Source of the DNA: Leptodactylus fallax
Taxonomy: Eukaryota > Chordata > Amphibia > Anura > Leptodactylidae
Length of the DNA stretch: 64,000 nucleotides
NCBI GenBank assembly: GCA_947044405.1
Contig: CAMRHE010000168.1
Coordinates: 4,365,793-4,429,792, forward strand
Direction of reading: 5' to 3'
Positions 11,585 to 22,929 of the stretch are shown here, piece by piece (position 1 is the first letter of the stretch; each line of letters begins with the position of its first letter). The notes beneath the pieces were generated by a model that saw only the letters and a program-made list of their open reading frames with translations, was not told the origin of the DNA and ran no database searches. A program made the position numbers and the translations under genes.

Positions 11585-13900
11585 TGTAGTAAATAGTTTT
11601 ATTCTTCATAATACTGTGTTGTACCACTCCTTTGTCATTCCTCCTTGAATATTATCAATAAATTGACACCTTGGTGTTACCAGTTGGGGGAGTGGTTCTG
11701 CATACCTTGCATTGTCCAGTCAGTGCTGCCTGTGTCAGACACGCGCCTTTGACAAATACATTAAAGCTCTGTATATCGCCTTTGTTCCATGTGCCTTACT
11801 ATTACACTCAGGAGCTGATCAGGCGTCATAGCTGTGCGGCAGTGCCCATGATCAGAAATACAGTCAACAACAGAAAAAAAAAAATCAAAATGGCTGAGTT
11901 TCCTTTTATTTATTCTCACAAAAATGGAATAAAAAATGATCCATACATCACACATTGCCCAAGATGATATCAATAAAATCTACATTTTGCCATTAAAAAA
12001 AAAAACGCCTTACATAATTTAGAATTTTTGTAAAGGTACTAAACATGAAAAAAACTATATAAATCACTGTGATCATACTGACCCACAGAATAAAGCTAAT
12101 ATGTCATTTTTACCACACAGTGAGCACTGTAAAAGTAGACCTGTAACGTCTCTGACTGTTTGGGTCTATGTGCTACCCTCTGCTCACACGCTGAGGCGCA
12201 GGAGGCGTGTTCAGTTTGATTCCTTTCTTAGGGTTCTTGTTGCTCTGTCTGAACACGGCTCTACTACCTCTTTTCTGTAATTGATTTTCAGCCACACCCG
12301 TCTCCTACACCTCTGTTTCCCTCCGCTCCTCTAATAGTTAATCTTAGCCTTGCCTGTGTTATTGACAGCCTATCTACCAATCAAGTCTGGGACAGATTCT
12401 GGACTTCCTATAAAGAGGTCATCTGCTCACACATGGTTACTGGCTATTGTGACTCTGTCCTTTGACCTTGTCCTTGCTAAGCTGTTCCTTTGCTAGTGTA
12501 TTGTATTACTCACCTCTGACCTTTGGCTTCCCCTGTGACTACTCTTTTGGATTACGATTTGGTACTGCTTTGTCTCTCTGGCTTTGACCCTCGGCTTGCT
12601 GACTTCGCTTCTGTGTTGTTTTGTCTTGTCTTGTTCTGTGTTACACTTAATTACAGAAGGGATCGCCGCCCAGTTGCCGTCTGTCGCCTAGGGCAGTTCA
12701 GGCAAGTAGGCAGGGTCAGGGGCTGGGTCGAGTTTAGGAATCACTGTCTCTGTCTTTCCCTTCCCTTGTTTCAGCAGCAGCACTAGAGAATTGCACAACT
12801 AGCAATTCCCTTACAAAACCTGTAAGAAATTCTTTAATTCCATTCTGAATTTCATTCTAGCTTTTCAGTACATTATATAGAATATTAAATGGTGACTTTA
12901 TGAATTACAATTTGTTTCACAAAAAGTAAGCCCTCATATGTTTGTGAATCGGGGAGAAGTGGCGCCCTGACCTGGTTCTGCTATTGGTAGAGTGTGTGGC
13001 TTCCTGCTCTACCACTCCCCGAAATGTAGGCCACAGGCCACAGTAAGCCTGTGGCCTGCAAGCTGCCTGAGATAAGGGGTCAGCTTTCCAGCCCCTCCTG
13101 CTCCTTTATGCTTCAGGCTCACAATGTCATAAGAGTGTGCCCGGACCAAGAAGGAGCAGGACCAGGGAGCAGACAGGTAAGTAATGACCTTAATATGCTA
13201 TAATTAGGACCAGTTAAGGGGCTCCCTTATCAGGTATTTATGGCCTATTCTGACAATAAGCCTTATAAAAAAAATTAAGCCCGAACATCCCCTTTAATAT
13301 TCCCCCCTAATGCCCCAAACACTTTAATGTCCCCCCCAAAGGATATACATCAATATTACATCTGCAAGGGTCCAACGGCCAGAAACAGCTTTTCCAGCAC
13401 AGTGCGGCTACAGGTAATGTTAATTCCAGTTGCCACATTGCTTGATTGCCATACAGGGTGTAGTGGTGGGTTTAGCTAGTGCAGTGGTGCACATCGTATG
13501 GCTGGTGAGCAGTTTGGCTCTCAACATGTTATTACCTGTAGCCACGCTGTCTCTGGTCCTGACGGTGGGCCCCTAGAAACAATTCCACTGGTGGGCCCTT
13601 GACATCCCAGTCCAACACTGATTGTAATAACAGGGACATAATATACAATAACCAAAGACCAAAGTCATGGCAGGTGTGGAAAAAATGTTGTAAAGTAAGA
13701 ATGCTTTCAAAATTAGAAGTTTTAATAATTTTTTTTGTCCAATAACGAAAATCAAAGTGAATAAAATAACAAGGGCAGCATGAATCCATGAAATAAACAT
13801 CCTGCCCATGTGCCAACATACAAAGCCTGAGAGTGCCCTAACAGCTTCACTAAAACTTGGGGCCCCTGGGTAGATTATTTTGCCACTTCATCTGTCTGTA
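11585..13900. other. Unclassified repeat-like DNA, no gene
   Basis: No coding region supported. About 12140-12790 is CT-rich and reads like a moderately repetitive, possibly LTR-like block, but I found no matching second LTR, primer site or target duplication. About 12840-12955 is homologous to 56505-56615 (CATTCTGAATTT, AAGCCCTCATATG), so it is an interspersed repeat. Confidence 0.4.
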
Positions 13901-14117
13901 TATATGGTCAGTAGGAAAGAACTTCCCTCTGTAACGCTGTGTGTAATGCTAATAACGGAAAAATATATATATTCCTCTTACATAGATAAATGTGACTTCA
14001 GCAGTTAAAATAATGTATATAATAATATAGACATGGCAAGGAGGAAGAGGCTTACCTCTGTAGCGCTGTGTGTATGAAATACCAATGGTGGGAACGGGGA
14101 GTGGGAGGTGTTATATA
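13901..14117 (-). repeat. PLE1 left inverted arm, outer part
   Basis: This stretch is the reverse complement of about 19150-19366, with AGTAGGAAAGAACTTCCCTC and CTTACCTCTGTAGCGCTGTG as clear anchors. Tc1-A inserted at its TA (14116-14117); the arm resumes after 17314. The two parts total about 256 bp, equal to the right arm. This fits the inverted terminal copies (pseudo-LTRs) often found in Penelope-like elements. Confidence 0.85.
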
Positions 14118-15086
14118 CAGTGGGGAAAAAAAAGTATTTAGTCAGCCACCAAGTGTGCAAGTTCTCCCACTTAAAAAGATGAGAGAGGCCTATAATTGAC
14201 ATCATAGCTAGACCTCAACTATGAGAGACAAAATGAGAAAACATATCCAGAAAATCACATTGTCTGATTTTTTAAAGAATTTATTTGCAAATTATGGTGG
14301 AAAATACACCTACAAACAAGCAAGATTTCACAGACCTGTAACTTCTTCTTTAAGAGGCTCCTCTGTCCTCCACTCATTACCTGTAGTAATGGCACCTGTT
14401 TGAAATTGTTATCAGTATAAAAGACACCTGTCCACAACCTCAAACAGTCACACTCCAAACTCCACTATGGTGAAGACCAAAGAGCTGTGGAAGGACACCA
14501 GAAACAAAATTGTAGACCTGCACCACGCAGGGAAGACTGAATCTGCAATAGGCAAGCAGCTTGGTGTGAAGAAATCAACTGTGGGAGCAATAATTAGAAA
14601 ATAGAAGACATACAAGACCACTGATAATCTCCCTCAACCAGGGGCTCCATGCAAGATCTCACCCCGTGGGGCAAAATGATCACAAGAACGGTGAGCAAAA
14701 ATCCCAGAACCACACGGGGGGACCTAGTGAATGACCTGCAGAAAGCTGGAACTAACGTAACAAAGGCTACCGTCAGTAACACACTACACCACGGGGACTT
14801 CTGCAGTGCCAGACGTGTCCCCCTGCTTAAACCAGTACATATCCGGGCCCGTCTGAAGTTTGCTAGAGAGCATTTGGATGTTCCAGAATAGTATTGGGAG
14901 AATGTCATATGGTCAGATGAAACCAAAGTGGAACTGTTTGGTTGAAACACAACTCGTCGTGTTTGGAGGAGAGTGATTTCTGAGTTGCAACCAAAGAACA
15001 CCATACCTACTGTGAAGCATGAGGGTGGCAACATAATGCTTTGGGGCTGTTTCTTTGCAAAGGGACCAGGACGACTGATCCGTGTA

Positions 15087-16702
15087 CAGTACAGACCAAA
15101 AGTTTGGACACACCTTCTCATTCCAAGAGTTTTCTGTATTTTCATGACTATAAAAATTGTAGATTCACACTGAAGGCATCAAAACTATGAATTAACACAT
15201 GTGGAATTATATACTTAACAAAAAAGTGTGAAACAACTGAAAATATGTCTTATATTCTAGGTTCTTCAAAGTAGCCACCTTTTGCTTTGATTACTGCTTT
15301 GCACACTCTTGGCATTCTCTTGATGAGCTTCAAGAGGTAGTCACCTGAAATGGTCTTCCAACAGTCTTGAAGGAGTTCCCAGAGATGCTTAGCACTTGTT
15401 GGCCCTTTTGCCTTCACTCTGCGGTCCAGCTCACCCCAAACCATCTCGATTGGGTTCAGGTCTGGTGACTGTGGAGGTCAGGTCATCTGGTGTAGCACCC
15501 CATCACTCTCCTTCTTGGTCAAATAGCCCTTACACAGTCTGGAGGTGTGTTTGGGGTCATTGTCCTGTTGAAAAATAAATGATGGTCCAACTAAACTCAA
15601 ACCGGATGGAATAGCATGCCGCTGCAAGATGCTGTGGTAACCATGCTGGTTCAGTATTCCTTCAATTTTGAATAAATCCCCAACAGTGTCACCAGCAAAG
15701 CACCCCCACACCATCACACCTCCTCCTCCATGCTTCACGGTGGGAACCAGGCATGTAGTGTCCATTCGTTCACCTTTTCTGCGTCGCACAAAGACACGGT
15801 GGTTGGAACCAAAGATCTCAAATTTGGACTCATCAGACCAAAGCACAGATTTCCACAGGTCTAATGTCCATTCCTTGTGTTCTTTAGCCCAAACAAGTCT
15901 CTTCTGCTTGTTGCCTGTCCTTAGCAGTTATTTTACCATGAAGGCCTGCTGCACACAGTCTCCTCTTAACAGTTGTTGTGGAGATGTGTCTGCTGCTAGA
16001 ACTCTGTGTGGCATTGACCTGGTCTCTAATCTGAGTTGCTGTTAACCTGCGATTTCTGAGGCTGGTGACTCGGATGAACTTATCCTCCGCAGCAGAGGTG
16101 ACTCTTGGTCTTCCTTTCCTGGGGCGGTCCTCATGTGAGCCAGTTTCTTTGTAGCGCTTGATGGTTTTGGCCACTGCACTTGGGGACACTTTCAAAGTTT
16201 TCCCAATTTTTCGGACTGACTGACCTTCATTTCTTAAAGTAATGATGGCCACTCGTTTTTCTTTACTTAGCTGCTTTTTTCTTGCCATAATACAAATTCT
16301 AACACTCCATTCAGTAGGACTATCAGCTGTGTATCCACCTGACTTCTGAACAACACAACTGATGGTCCCAACCCCATTCATAAGGCAAGAAATCCCACTT
16401 ATTAAACCTGACAGGGCACACCTGTGAAGTGAAAACCATTTCAGGTGACTACCTCTTGAAGCTCATCAAGAGAATGCCAAGAGTGTGCAAAGCAGTAATC
16501 AAAGCAAAAGGTGGCTACTTTGAAGAACCTAGAATATAAGACATATTTTCAGTTATTTCACACTTTTTTGTTAAGTATATAATTCCACATGTGTTAATTC
16601 ATAGTTTTGATGCCTTCAGTATGAATCTACAATTTTTATAGTCATGAAAATACAGAAAACTCTTGGAATGAGAAGGTGTGTCCAAACTTTTGGTCTGTAC
16701 TG
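15087..16702 (-). mobile_element. Tc1-like element Tc1-B (1.62 kb, very long inverted repeats)
   Basis: Flanked by TA (15085-15086 and 16703-16704) inside Tc1-A. The ends begin CAGTACAGACCAAAAGTTTG. The inverted repeats are unusually long, about 265 bp (15087-15352 and 16437-16702), and include the last ~30 codons of the transposase, so the right end carries an inverted duplicate of the C-terminal coding sequence. The DDE spacing of the encoded enzyme is 38 residues. Confidence 0.93.
15250..16288 (-). pseudogene. Tc1-B transposase, DD38E type, dead
   Basis: The ATG at 16288 begins MARKKQLSKEKRVAIITLRN. The N-terminal domain (SVRKIGKTLKVSPSAVAKTI, RKGRPRVTS) is open to about 15884, where a frameshift follows EETCLG. 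The catalytic part reads LWSDESKFEIFGS, VKHGGGGVMVWGCF and [11 protein letters not shown], then a TGA stop where a tryptophan is normal, then [14 protein letters not shown] to the stop at 15250. Counting through the stop gives 38 residues between the second D and E, the DD38E class of Tc1/mariner enzymes. Confidence 0.88.
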
Positions 16703-17314
16703 TACATGAAAGAATGAATGGAGCCATGTATCGTGAGATTTTGAGGGTAAACCTCCTTCCATCAGCAAAGGCATTGAAGATGAAACGTGGCTGGGTCTTT
16801 CAGCATGACAATGATCCCAAGCACACCACCAGGGCAACGAAGGAGTGGCTTCATAAGAAGCATTTCAAGGTCCTGGAGTGGCCTAGCCAGTCTCCAGATC
16901 TCAACCCCATAGAAAACCTTTGGAGGGAGTTCAAAGTCCATATTGCCCAGTGACATCCCCAAAACATCACTGCTCTAGAGGAGATCTGCATGGAGCAATG
17001 GGCCAACATACCAGCAACAGTGTGGGCCAACCTTGTGAAGACTTACAGAAAATGATTGACCTCTGTCATTGCCAACAAAGGATATATAACAAAGTATTGA
17101 GATGAACTTTTGTTATTGACCAAATACTTATTTTCCACCATAATTTGCAAATAAATTCTTAAAAATCAGACAATGTGATTTTCTGGATTTGTTTTCTCAT
17201 TTTGTCTCTCATAGTTGAGGTCTACCTATGATGTCAATTACAGGCCTCTCTCATCTTTTTAAGTGGGAGAACTTGCACACTTGGTGGCTGACTAAATACT
17301 TTTTCCCCACTGTA

Positions 17315-17353
17315 GTTCTCTGCATGTGGGATGCCAGCGCAGGCATCTTCAGC
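17315..17353 (-). repeat. PLE1 left inverted arm, inner part
   Basis: Continuation of the left arm after Tc1-A: GTTCTCTGCATGTGGGATGC matches the reverse complement of the right arm at 19111-19149. It shows that the Tc1-A insertion is younger than the PLE1 arms. Confidence 0.85.
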
Positions 17354-17973
17354 GTCTAAGTATAGATCGTTGGGGAAAGTGAAAGAACGTGCATGCACAG
17401 TGCGGGATAAGCGCTTCCAATATAGGAAAGGGCTTCAAAATGAAAGTACGCGCATGCGCAGAAATAAGGGGAATACGATGTGAAGGCGACAGGCTTAATG
17501 CACATAATATAGTAAGTACACTGAGCTGTATTTATTATGATGAGTTTACTATGGAATAGAAAGATGTATATATGTTTACAATGGGAGAGCTGAATGTAAC
17601 GTAGAAATAGATGTGAATGAAAATGAACTAGATATATGAAACGTGGGAATATTAATGGAAATAGTGTCTGTTATGGGGTGAGGAACAGATGTATGTTTGG
17701 AGTAAATGTGATGTGAAAGGATAATATGAAAGAGAAAAAAAAAAATTTGTTTTCTATTTACTATATATATGTAAAGCTACTGTGAGGATGTAAGTATGAC
17801 AAATGTGAATGAAAAATTATTAATAAATAAATTAATTGTATTAAAAGTAGATACAGAATAATAAGGTGATGTGTATTGAATATATGGGATATAATGAAAG
17901 AATAAAATGATACAAGAGAAGAGGGAGTGGGATTAATGAAACTCCTAATTTAAATAGTGAGGATCTGAAGTAT
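17354..17973 (-). other. PLE1 3' untranslated tail
   Basis: AT-rich sequence between the left arm and the PLE1 stop codon, with many short A-rich runs and ATG(A)-like words but no coding potential. By position it is the 3' untranslated region of PLE1 on the reverse strand. Confidence 0.5.
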
Positions 17974-19110
17974 TTAAGTAATAATTTCAGTGACCTCATG
18001 TAGGCCATAAGGGTTTAAAGTATTGAGCTCAAAGATCCAATACATTTCACGTTTTTTCAAAATTTCAAATCTATTGTCTTTTGTGACTGGAATTTGTTCT
18101 ATTAAAAAATCTTTAAATGATGAAAATTCACTGTTATGAACATATTTTGCATGCTTAGAGACACCATGTTTGATGTAGCCTCGGCATGATTTCGATCTAT
18201 GATTATTAAGTCTAAGATGAAAAGGAAGTGTGGTGCGACCCACATATTGAAGGCCACATCCACATTCAATTAAATATATTACAAAGTCTGATTCGCAATT
18301 TAAAAATTGGTTAATTTTGAATATTTCCCCGGTTGCATTGCTTTTGAATTGTGACATGTTGTTGCTTAAGGATGAACAGCATCTGCATCTTTTTTTTCCA
18401 CATTTAAAATTTCCATTTTTTCTTTGAATATTATTTGCAATAATAGTGGACTGTTTTTGGCGACGTTTACTAGGAGCTAAAATATTTTTAATGGTTTTAG
18501 CTCTACGAAAAGTGAGAGCCGGATTATTGGGTAATAATTCGCCGATGATTGGATCTTTTTTTAAAACGTACCAATGTTTATTTACAATATTACGAATCTT
18601 CCTATGTTGAAAACTATATGTAGTTAGAAAATTGAATTGCCATTTTTCATTGTTGGATATTGGCGGAGTTTTTGTTCTTAGACAATCAGCCTGAATGAGC
18701 TTGCTAGCTTGAGACTTAGCTGCTAAAATCACAGATTTGGGGTATTTTTTCTCTAAAAACCTTCTGACCATAGTCTCGCTTTGTTTTTGATAGTCAGTTG
18801 TATGGGAACAGTTCCTCCTTAGCCGTTTGAACTGGCTAAAAGGATCGTTAATTTTCCACTTTTTATAATGGTCGCTATCAAAGCTCAATAGGCTATTGCC
18901 ATCTACCTTCTTAAAAAATGTTCTTGTGTGGATCTCAGTGTTTTCATGACTGAGCACTAGGTCTAGATATTCAATCTCTCAGTATGTGAAAAGGAGCTAG
19001 TAAATTGTAGGCTCCAATCATTTGTGTTTAAATATTTAATAAACTTTTCTAAATCATTAGTGAACCCTTTCCAAATAAATAAAAGATCATCAATATAACG
19101 GGTATAAAAA
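17974..19110 (-). pseudogene. Penelope-like element PLE1: RT fragment and GIY-YIG endonuclease
   Basis: Reverse-strand C-terminal part of a Penelope-like polyprotein. At about 19084-19104 the RT active-site motif RYIDDLLFIWKG is readable; a small frameshift or stop near 18975-18990 separates it from EYLDLVLSHENTEIHTRT and an open frame of about 327 codons. That frame has a cysteine cluster (KCGKKRCRCC) and then the GIY-YIG nuclease: FVIYLIECGCGLQYVGRTTL, R-x3-H around RLNNHRS, and the late glutamate in KKREMYWIFELN. The RT is truncated at 19110 where the inverted arm begins, so most of the RT fingers and palm are missing. Confidence 0.9.
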
Positions 19111-19366
19111 GCTGAAGACGCCTGCACTGGCGTCCCACATGCAGAGAACTATATAACACCTCCCACTCCCTGCGCTCACCATTGGTATTTCATACACACA
19201 GCGCTACAGAGGTAAGCCTCTTCCTCCTTGCCATGTCTATATTATTATATATATTATTTTAACTGCTGCAGTCACATCTATGTAAGAGGAATATATATAT
19301 TTTTCCCTTATTAGCATTTTATACACACAGCGCTACAGAGGGAAGTTCTTTCCTACTGACCATATA
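19111..19366 (+). repeat. PLE1 right inverted arm (256 bp)
   Basis: From GCTGAAGACGCCTGC to about TCCTACTGACCATATA, this is the reverse complement of the left arm (13901-14117 plus 17315-17353). Both arms total 256 bp. It is joined directly to the truncated RT sequence, in the position of an upstream inverted pseudo-LTR. Confidence 0.85.
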
Positions 19367-19570
19367 TATTGACCATATATATTGTTTATATTGCTTTCCT
19401 TCTGACTATATATACTGTTTATATTGCTTTATATCATTCCTATCACTGAAGCCATATTTGAATATAAAAGAGGAATATATACAGTTTTCATTTATAAACA
19501 CAAGTCAAGCTTTTTTAATATGCGAAGAAATATGTTTTTTTTTGTTCTATTTTTTATTATTATTTATGTA

Positions 19571-19628
19571 GATCTGATGAAGGGGTGCGTTTTCCTGAAC
19601 GCTGTAAACCCTGAAACGCGTTATCCAA
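19571..19628 (+). ncRNA. Hammerhead-ribozyme-like motif in PLE1 pseudo-LTR
   Basis: CTGATGA at 19574-19580 and GAAA at 19613-19616 match the two conserved hammerhead core strands. Between them is a foldable stem II: AGGG with CCCT outside and GCGTT (19587-19591) with AACGC (19598-19602) inside. After GAAA comes CGCG then TT; the palindrome ACGCGT gives stem III only in a dimer, and GAT (19571-19573) can pair with ATC (19623-19625) to start stem I, with GTT as the cleavage triplet. Minimal hammerheads of this kind are known from Penelope-like elements. Activity is not shown by sequence alone. Confidence 0.62.
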
Positions 19629-19961
19629 ATAAAGCCTGAACTATTCCTATCCTGTGACAATTCTGTGGTTTGGTTTTGTGGAGCGCAAATCCTGGGATTT
19701 TGTAGGAACACTTTGTTCCAGTTGTACATATCTATTACCAATGGCTCCAGTTCCTCAGATGGCCGGCAATCCCAGTTGAATGCGATCCTTGTTTAAGGTG
19801 TATCCCATTGTATACTCATCATCTTGACCTTATTCGGTTTGGTTAAGTATCCTTAAGTTGTGAGGAATAACTGAGGATCAACCTACTTACATTACAATTA
19901 GTGGTTCCTTTACGAAGCGCATTTTTCCAATAATTTTTTTCCCTCTACACTTGTGGTTAAA
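19629..19961. other. Probable continuation of the PLE1 terminal region
   Basis: Begins with an AATAAAGCC word just after the hammerhead-like motif, which could act as a polyadenylation signal. The remainder has no recognised gene. The outer boundary of PLE1 is not clear. Confidence 0.35.
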
Positions 19962-20201
19962 AGTTGTTGTCTTGATCGGTTGCCAGTGGATACGACCATG
20001 AATGGAGGACCTTTCTAAGGTCAGAAAAACAGCCTTGATTTCCTTATTGTGGCCAGGATATTTTCTGATACATGTAGTGTCCTTGCCTGATAACCCAGCT
20101 ACAATAAGAAAATCATGGCTTGGTTCCTGACAAATACCAGACCATAGAAAGTTTCTGCATTTGTGGTCGTATCTATTGGCAACAAATCAAGACAACAGAC
20201 T
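19962..20201. mobile_element. MITE with ~38-bp inverted repeats
   Basis: AGTTGTTGTCTTGATCGGTT at the left (to about 20000) matches, in reverse complement, the right end at 20163-20201 (GTGGTCGTATCTATTGGCAA). Total length is about 240 bp, with no coding capacity. The target duplication is not clear, so the superfamily is unassigned. Confidence 0.75.
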
Positions 20202-21090
20202 CCAGTAACATAATAAGAGAAAATCTTTAAAACTCTGCGGAATTTGTAACTACTTATATTTGCAAAAATGTTTAACTTTTAATTATTCATAAATATAGAT
20301 ATGATTATTCATGGGAATACCCCTTTAACTTTCTTTTATTGTTTCTCTTTTCTATGTATACCAGACAGTCCCGTTGTAAATTACCATCTTAAGGACATAG
20401 TTTAGGTTGGTACTTAAGGACATTTTTTTTTTTCATTGTCACATACCAAATATCATAACTTTATTATTTTTATGTCGACATAGCTAAATGAGAGTTTGAT
20501 TTTGAGTGACAAGTTGTATTGGCACCATTTTGCAGGGCATAGCCTTGTGGATTACATTTTTCCTAGGTGGGATGGGAAGCTCACCATTTTTTCTAAATGT
20601 CATAAACTTTGCATTATCCACTGTATAGAAATAATGGTATTGAAATGGCTGATATGCAGAACATCAATAGGCCCCACCTATCTTTATGACAACCCACTGG
20701 CACCTCACAATGACATTGACACTCACAAATACCTTAGATGTTGCAGTCACTAAAGGCTCCAGCTATCTTTATAGTACTGCATTTCATGTTAGCCACAACC
20801 CCTACCCTCCAACATAATGGTATGTCATGGGATAGAAAGTTTGTTAAGAATATCTACATCTCATGGTTGAATTTAAACAATGTGGATCCCACTCTGTCCG
20901 ACAAATGAGTACAGGTTCAACTTGAGGTCACTACAGGCTATCAGATGTCCAGCACGTAAAGACCCAAACTCCTCTGGGAGCAATTGATCCACTGACATGT
21001 ACACCTGGTTTCCAAAGTGGCACCTTTCTCTTTGATAGAGAACAATTCTCAACAGAACCACTGGGTGGTCACAGACTCAAAATAGATTTA
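20202..21090. other. Unclassified interspersed repeat remains
   Basis: About 20470-20560 (GTCGACATAGCTAAATGAG, ACAAGTTGTATTGGCACC) reads like a decayed copy of an abundant amphibian repeat, but boundaries cannot be set. No coding region is supported. Confidence 0.35.
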
Positions 21091-21324
21091 GACTGAGGCC
21101 TCACATTGCGGAAAAGCAACTTTTTTTATGCAGATTTTTTTAGCCAAAAAATGCTAACATTATGCAGATTATGCAATTTTTTTTAGCCAAAGCCAGGACT
21201 GGATTGAGCAGAAGGGAGAAGTATAAGTACTTCTTATATATTTTCCATCCCTATTGTAGCCACTGTCGGCTCAAAAAAATCTGCAACAAAAAAGCTGCTT
21301 TTCCACAACGTGGAGCCTCAGCCT
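21091..21324. mobile_element. MITE with ~55-bp inverted repeats
   Basis: GACTGAGGCCTCACATTGCG at the left pairs with the right end GTGGAGCCTCAGCCT. Both arms continue through GGAAAAGCA and TTTTTT-GCAGATTTTTTT. The centre contains AGCCAAAGCCAGGACTGG. A second member of the family is at 43270-43478. Confidence 0.8.
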
Positions 21325-21720
21325 AAAAAGGTTTTCCCACTAATGTCATATACCCCTACTCACAGGATAAGTGATCAATGTCTGATTGCTGGAGGGCCGC
21401 CAGCTGAGACACCTAGCATCACAGGACGGGGGCCAAGCAATTGCTCCTAAATGCCCCATGTGAATGGAGCATTGTTGCACATGCTCAAGCAGTATTCCGT
21501 TTACGTCTTTGAGACTTCTGGAGATCGATATTCCAGAAATCCCATTTAAGTCAATTGAGCACTGGACAAGCATGTGCACCACTATGCATTCACATGAAGG
21601 GCTCAGGGGCATTTGCAGACCATTTTCCTGATTGCTGGGTGTCCCATCAATCAGATCCTTCATGTTCAAAGACTTATTCCCTGAGATTAGCAGATAAGTT
21701 TATATAGTGGAAAACCATTT
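21325..21720. mobile_element. MITE-like repeat with AAAGGTTTTCCCAC ends
   Basis: The left end AAAAAGGTTTTCCCACTAATG corresponds to the right end GTTTATATAGTGGAAAACC in reverse complement. It abuts the neighbouring MITEs on both sides with essentially no intervening sequence. The target duplication is unresolved and the arms are only moderately similar. Confidence 0.55.
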
Positions 21721-22080
21721 TAGGCCAATGCCTCACATTGTGAACATGCAGCGTTTTGGCTGCAGCAGAAACGCCACGGCAAAAAATGCTGCCTATTACA
21801 GTACCTGCAAAGTGGATGGGATTCTGGCTAATCCCATCCACATATTGCAGAAAACAATCCTACCAAAACTGTTGCGTTTTTGTAAATCTCAGCATGTTAA
21901 TTATACCTACGGAAACACTGGCACTTTCCATATAGGTATAATAGAGACAGAAGATTTGCAGAGAAAAACTCTGCAGGCTTTCTGTGAAAAACACTGTGGA
22001 AAAAAACGCAATACATTTACCACTGTGGTCTTTTCCACAGCGTTTTTTGGCAGCAATTTACTGTGTGGGGCCTTAGCCTT
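21720..22080. mobile_element. MITE with TAGGCC/GGCCTTA ends
   Basis: TAGGCCAATGCCTCACATTG and the reverse complement of the right end (AAGGCTAAGGCCCCACACAG) are similar. Inner parts share an AACGC-GCGTTTT-type palindromic theme. Length is about 360 bp with no coding capacity. Confidence 0.6.
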
Positions 22081-22795
22081 AAGAATCTTTTAAAGTACTC
22101 CTGTAATACTACAGCAAACCTCTAAACCATAAACATCTGAACAGGATTTATAGACCAGGAACTCTGTGCTTTACAAGATTAATATGGATGAGGGAGTGGC
22201 CTAGTAAACTAAAGTTTGTATAGTTTTGTCCTATAAAATTCTTAAAATTAGCTAGATTTTGGGAAGAGTGTGACAAGACAGCAGGGATTGCTGTCAGTAC
22301 AAAGCATCAATTACACTGCACATGTACAGTTGCTTTTCATTATCTTTTACATTTGTCATATGGTAGGGAAAGTGTGAGTCCTACTAGGGCAAATTGGAAA
22401 AATAAGAATTTGCACATCTACAAACTACTTATCCTCACTAATGACACTTACTTTCTAGAAATTACTGTTTTTTGTTCTACATTGCAGGATCCACTCCCCA
22501 CAATGGTAGACCTTTACGTTTTCATTTTCTGTCCGAGTTGATGAGAAAGATAGGATATAGTGACTTCTTTGGCTTCCCACCTATGTCGCTATGTGAGAGT
22601 TGTGTCCCTTTTATTGGAATGCTCTAGGTTTCAAAGTGATTTGTCAGAGTAAAGCTAAAGGATAGATCTGAGCCCTGCACAATGAGAATGGATTACCATT
22701 TCCAAGCAGGAACAGGAATCTACTTTATTTCTGGAGACAAGTGCTGCTAGGGCTTCTGCATTATGTTGTGTCCTAGTAAAATGCCATTAAGGCTA
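22081..22795. other. No recognisable gene
   Basis: Low-GC DNA before PLE2 with only short open frames. No domain or repeat boundary recognised. Confidence 0.3.
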
Positions 22796-22809
22796 AGGCT
22801 GAGTATATT

Positions 22810-22851
22810 TGATAGCAAACTTTCGAGAGTGCTAGCTCTCTTCTTCAGATA
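22810..22851 (-). ncRNA. Hammerhead-like motif, PLE2 left copy
   Basis: Read on the reverse strand: CTGAAGA (22842-22848), a stem AGAGAG/CTCTC capped by CTAGCA, then GAAA (22821-22824) and GTTTGCTATC. CTGANGA with GAAA is the hammerhead core; position 7 is variable, so CTGAAGA is allowed. This copy is sense relative to the PLE2 coding strand and lies in its 3' terminal region. Stem I pairing is weak as I read it. Confidence 0.5.
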
Positions 22852-22929
22852 TGGTGTAATGCAAGAAACTGAAAATTCACACTCTTTATACACACAGAAG
22901 ACATGGATCTTCAAAAGGATCTTGGAATA

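Larger units (their letters stand above)
14467..17100 (+). pseudogene. Tc1-A transposase (copy 1), DD34E, dead
   Basis: Starts [20 protein letters not shown] at 14467 and ends near 17100. A helix-turn-helix ([19 protein letters not shown]), ISPRG linker, [33 protein letters not shown] and [11 protein letters not shown] are all recognisable, so the family has 34 residues between second D and E. The frame has several stops (after IIRK, after DVPE, after ELFG, after VHIAQ) and is interrupted at 15086/16703 by Tc1-B. Confidence 0.9.
14118..17312 (+). mobile_element. Tc1-like element Tc1-A copy 1, split by Tc1-B
   Basis: The ends are CAGTGGGGAAAAAAAAGTAT at 14118 and its reverse complement to 17312, flanked by TA (14116-14117, 17313-17314). 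The inverted repeats are about 195 bp long. Excluding Tc1-B, the element is about 1.58 kb. It inserted in the PLE1 left arm and later received Tc1-B. A sibling copy is at 35191-36789. Confidence 0.93.

Noticed and set aside
12140..12790. Possible LTR or processed-gene block
   Set aside because: Base composition differs from its surroundings, but no second copy, primer site, terminal TG/CA pair or target duplication was found in the window.
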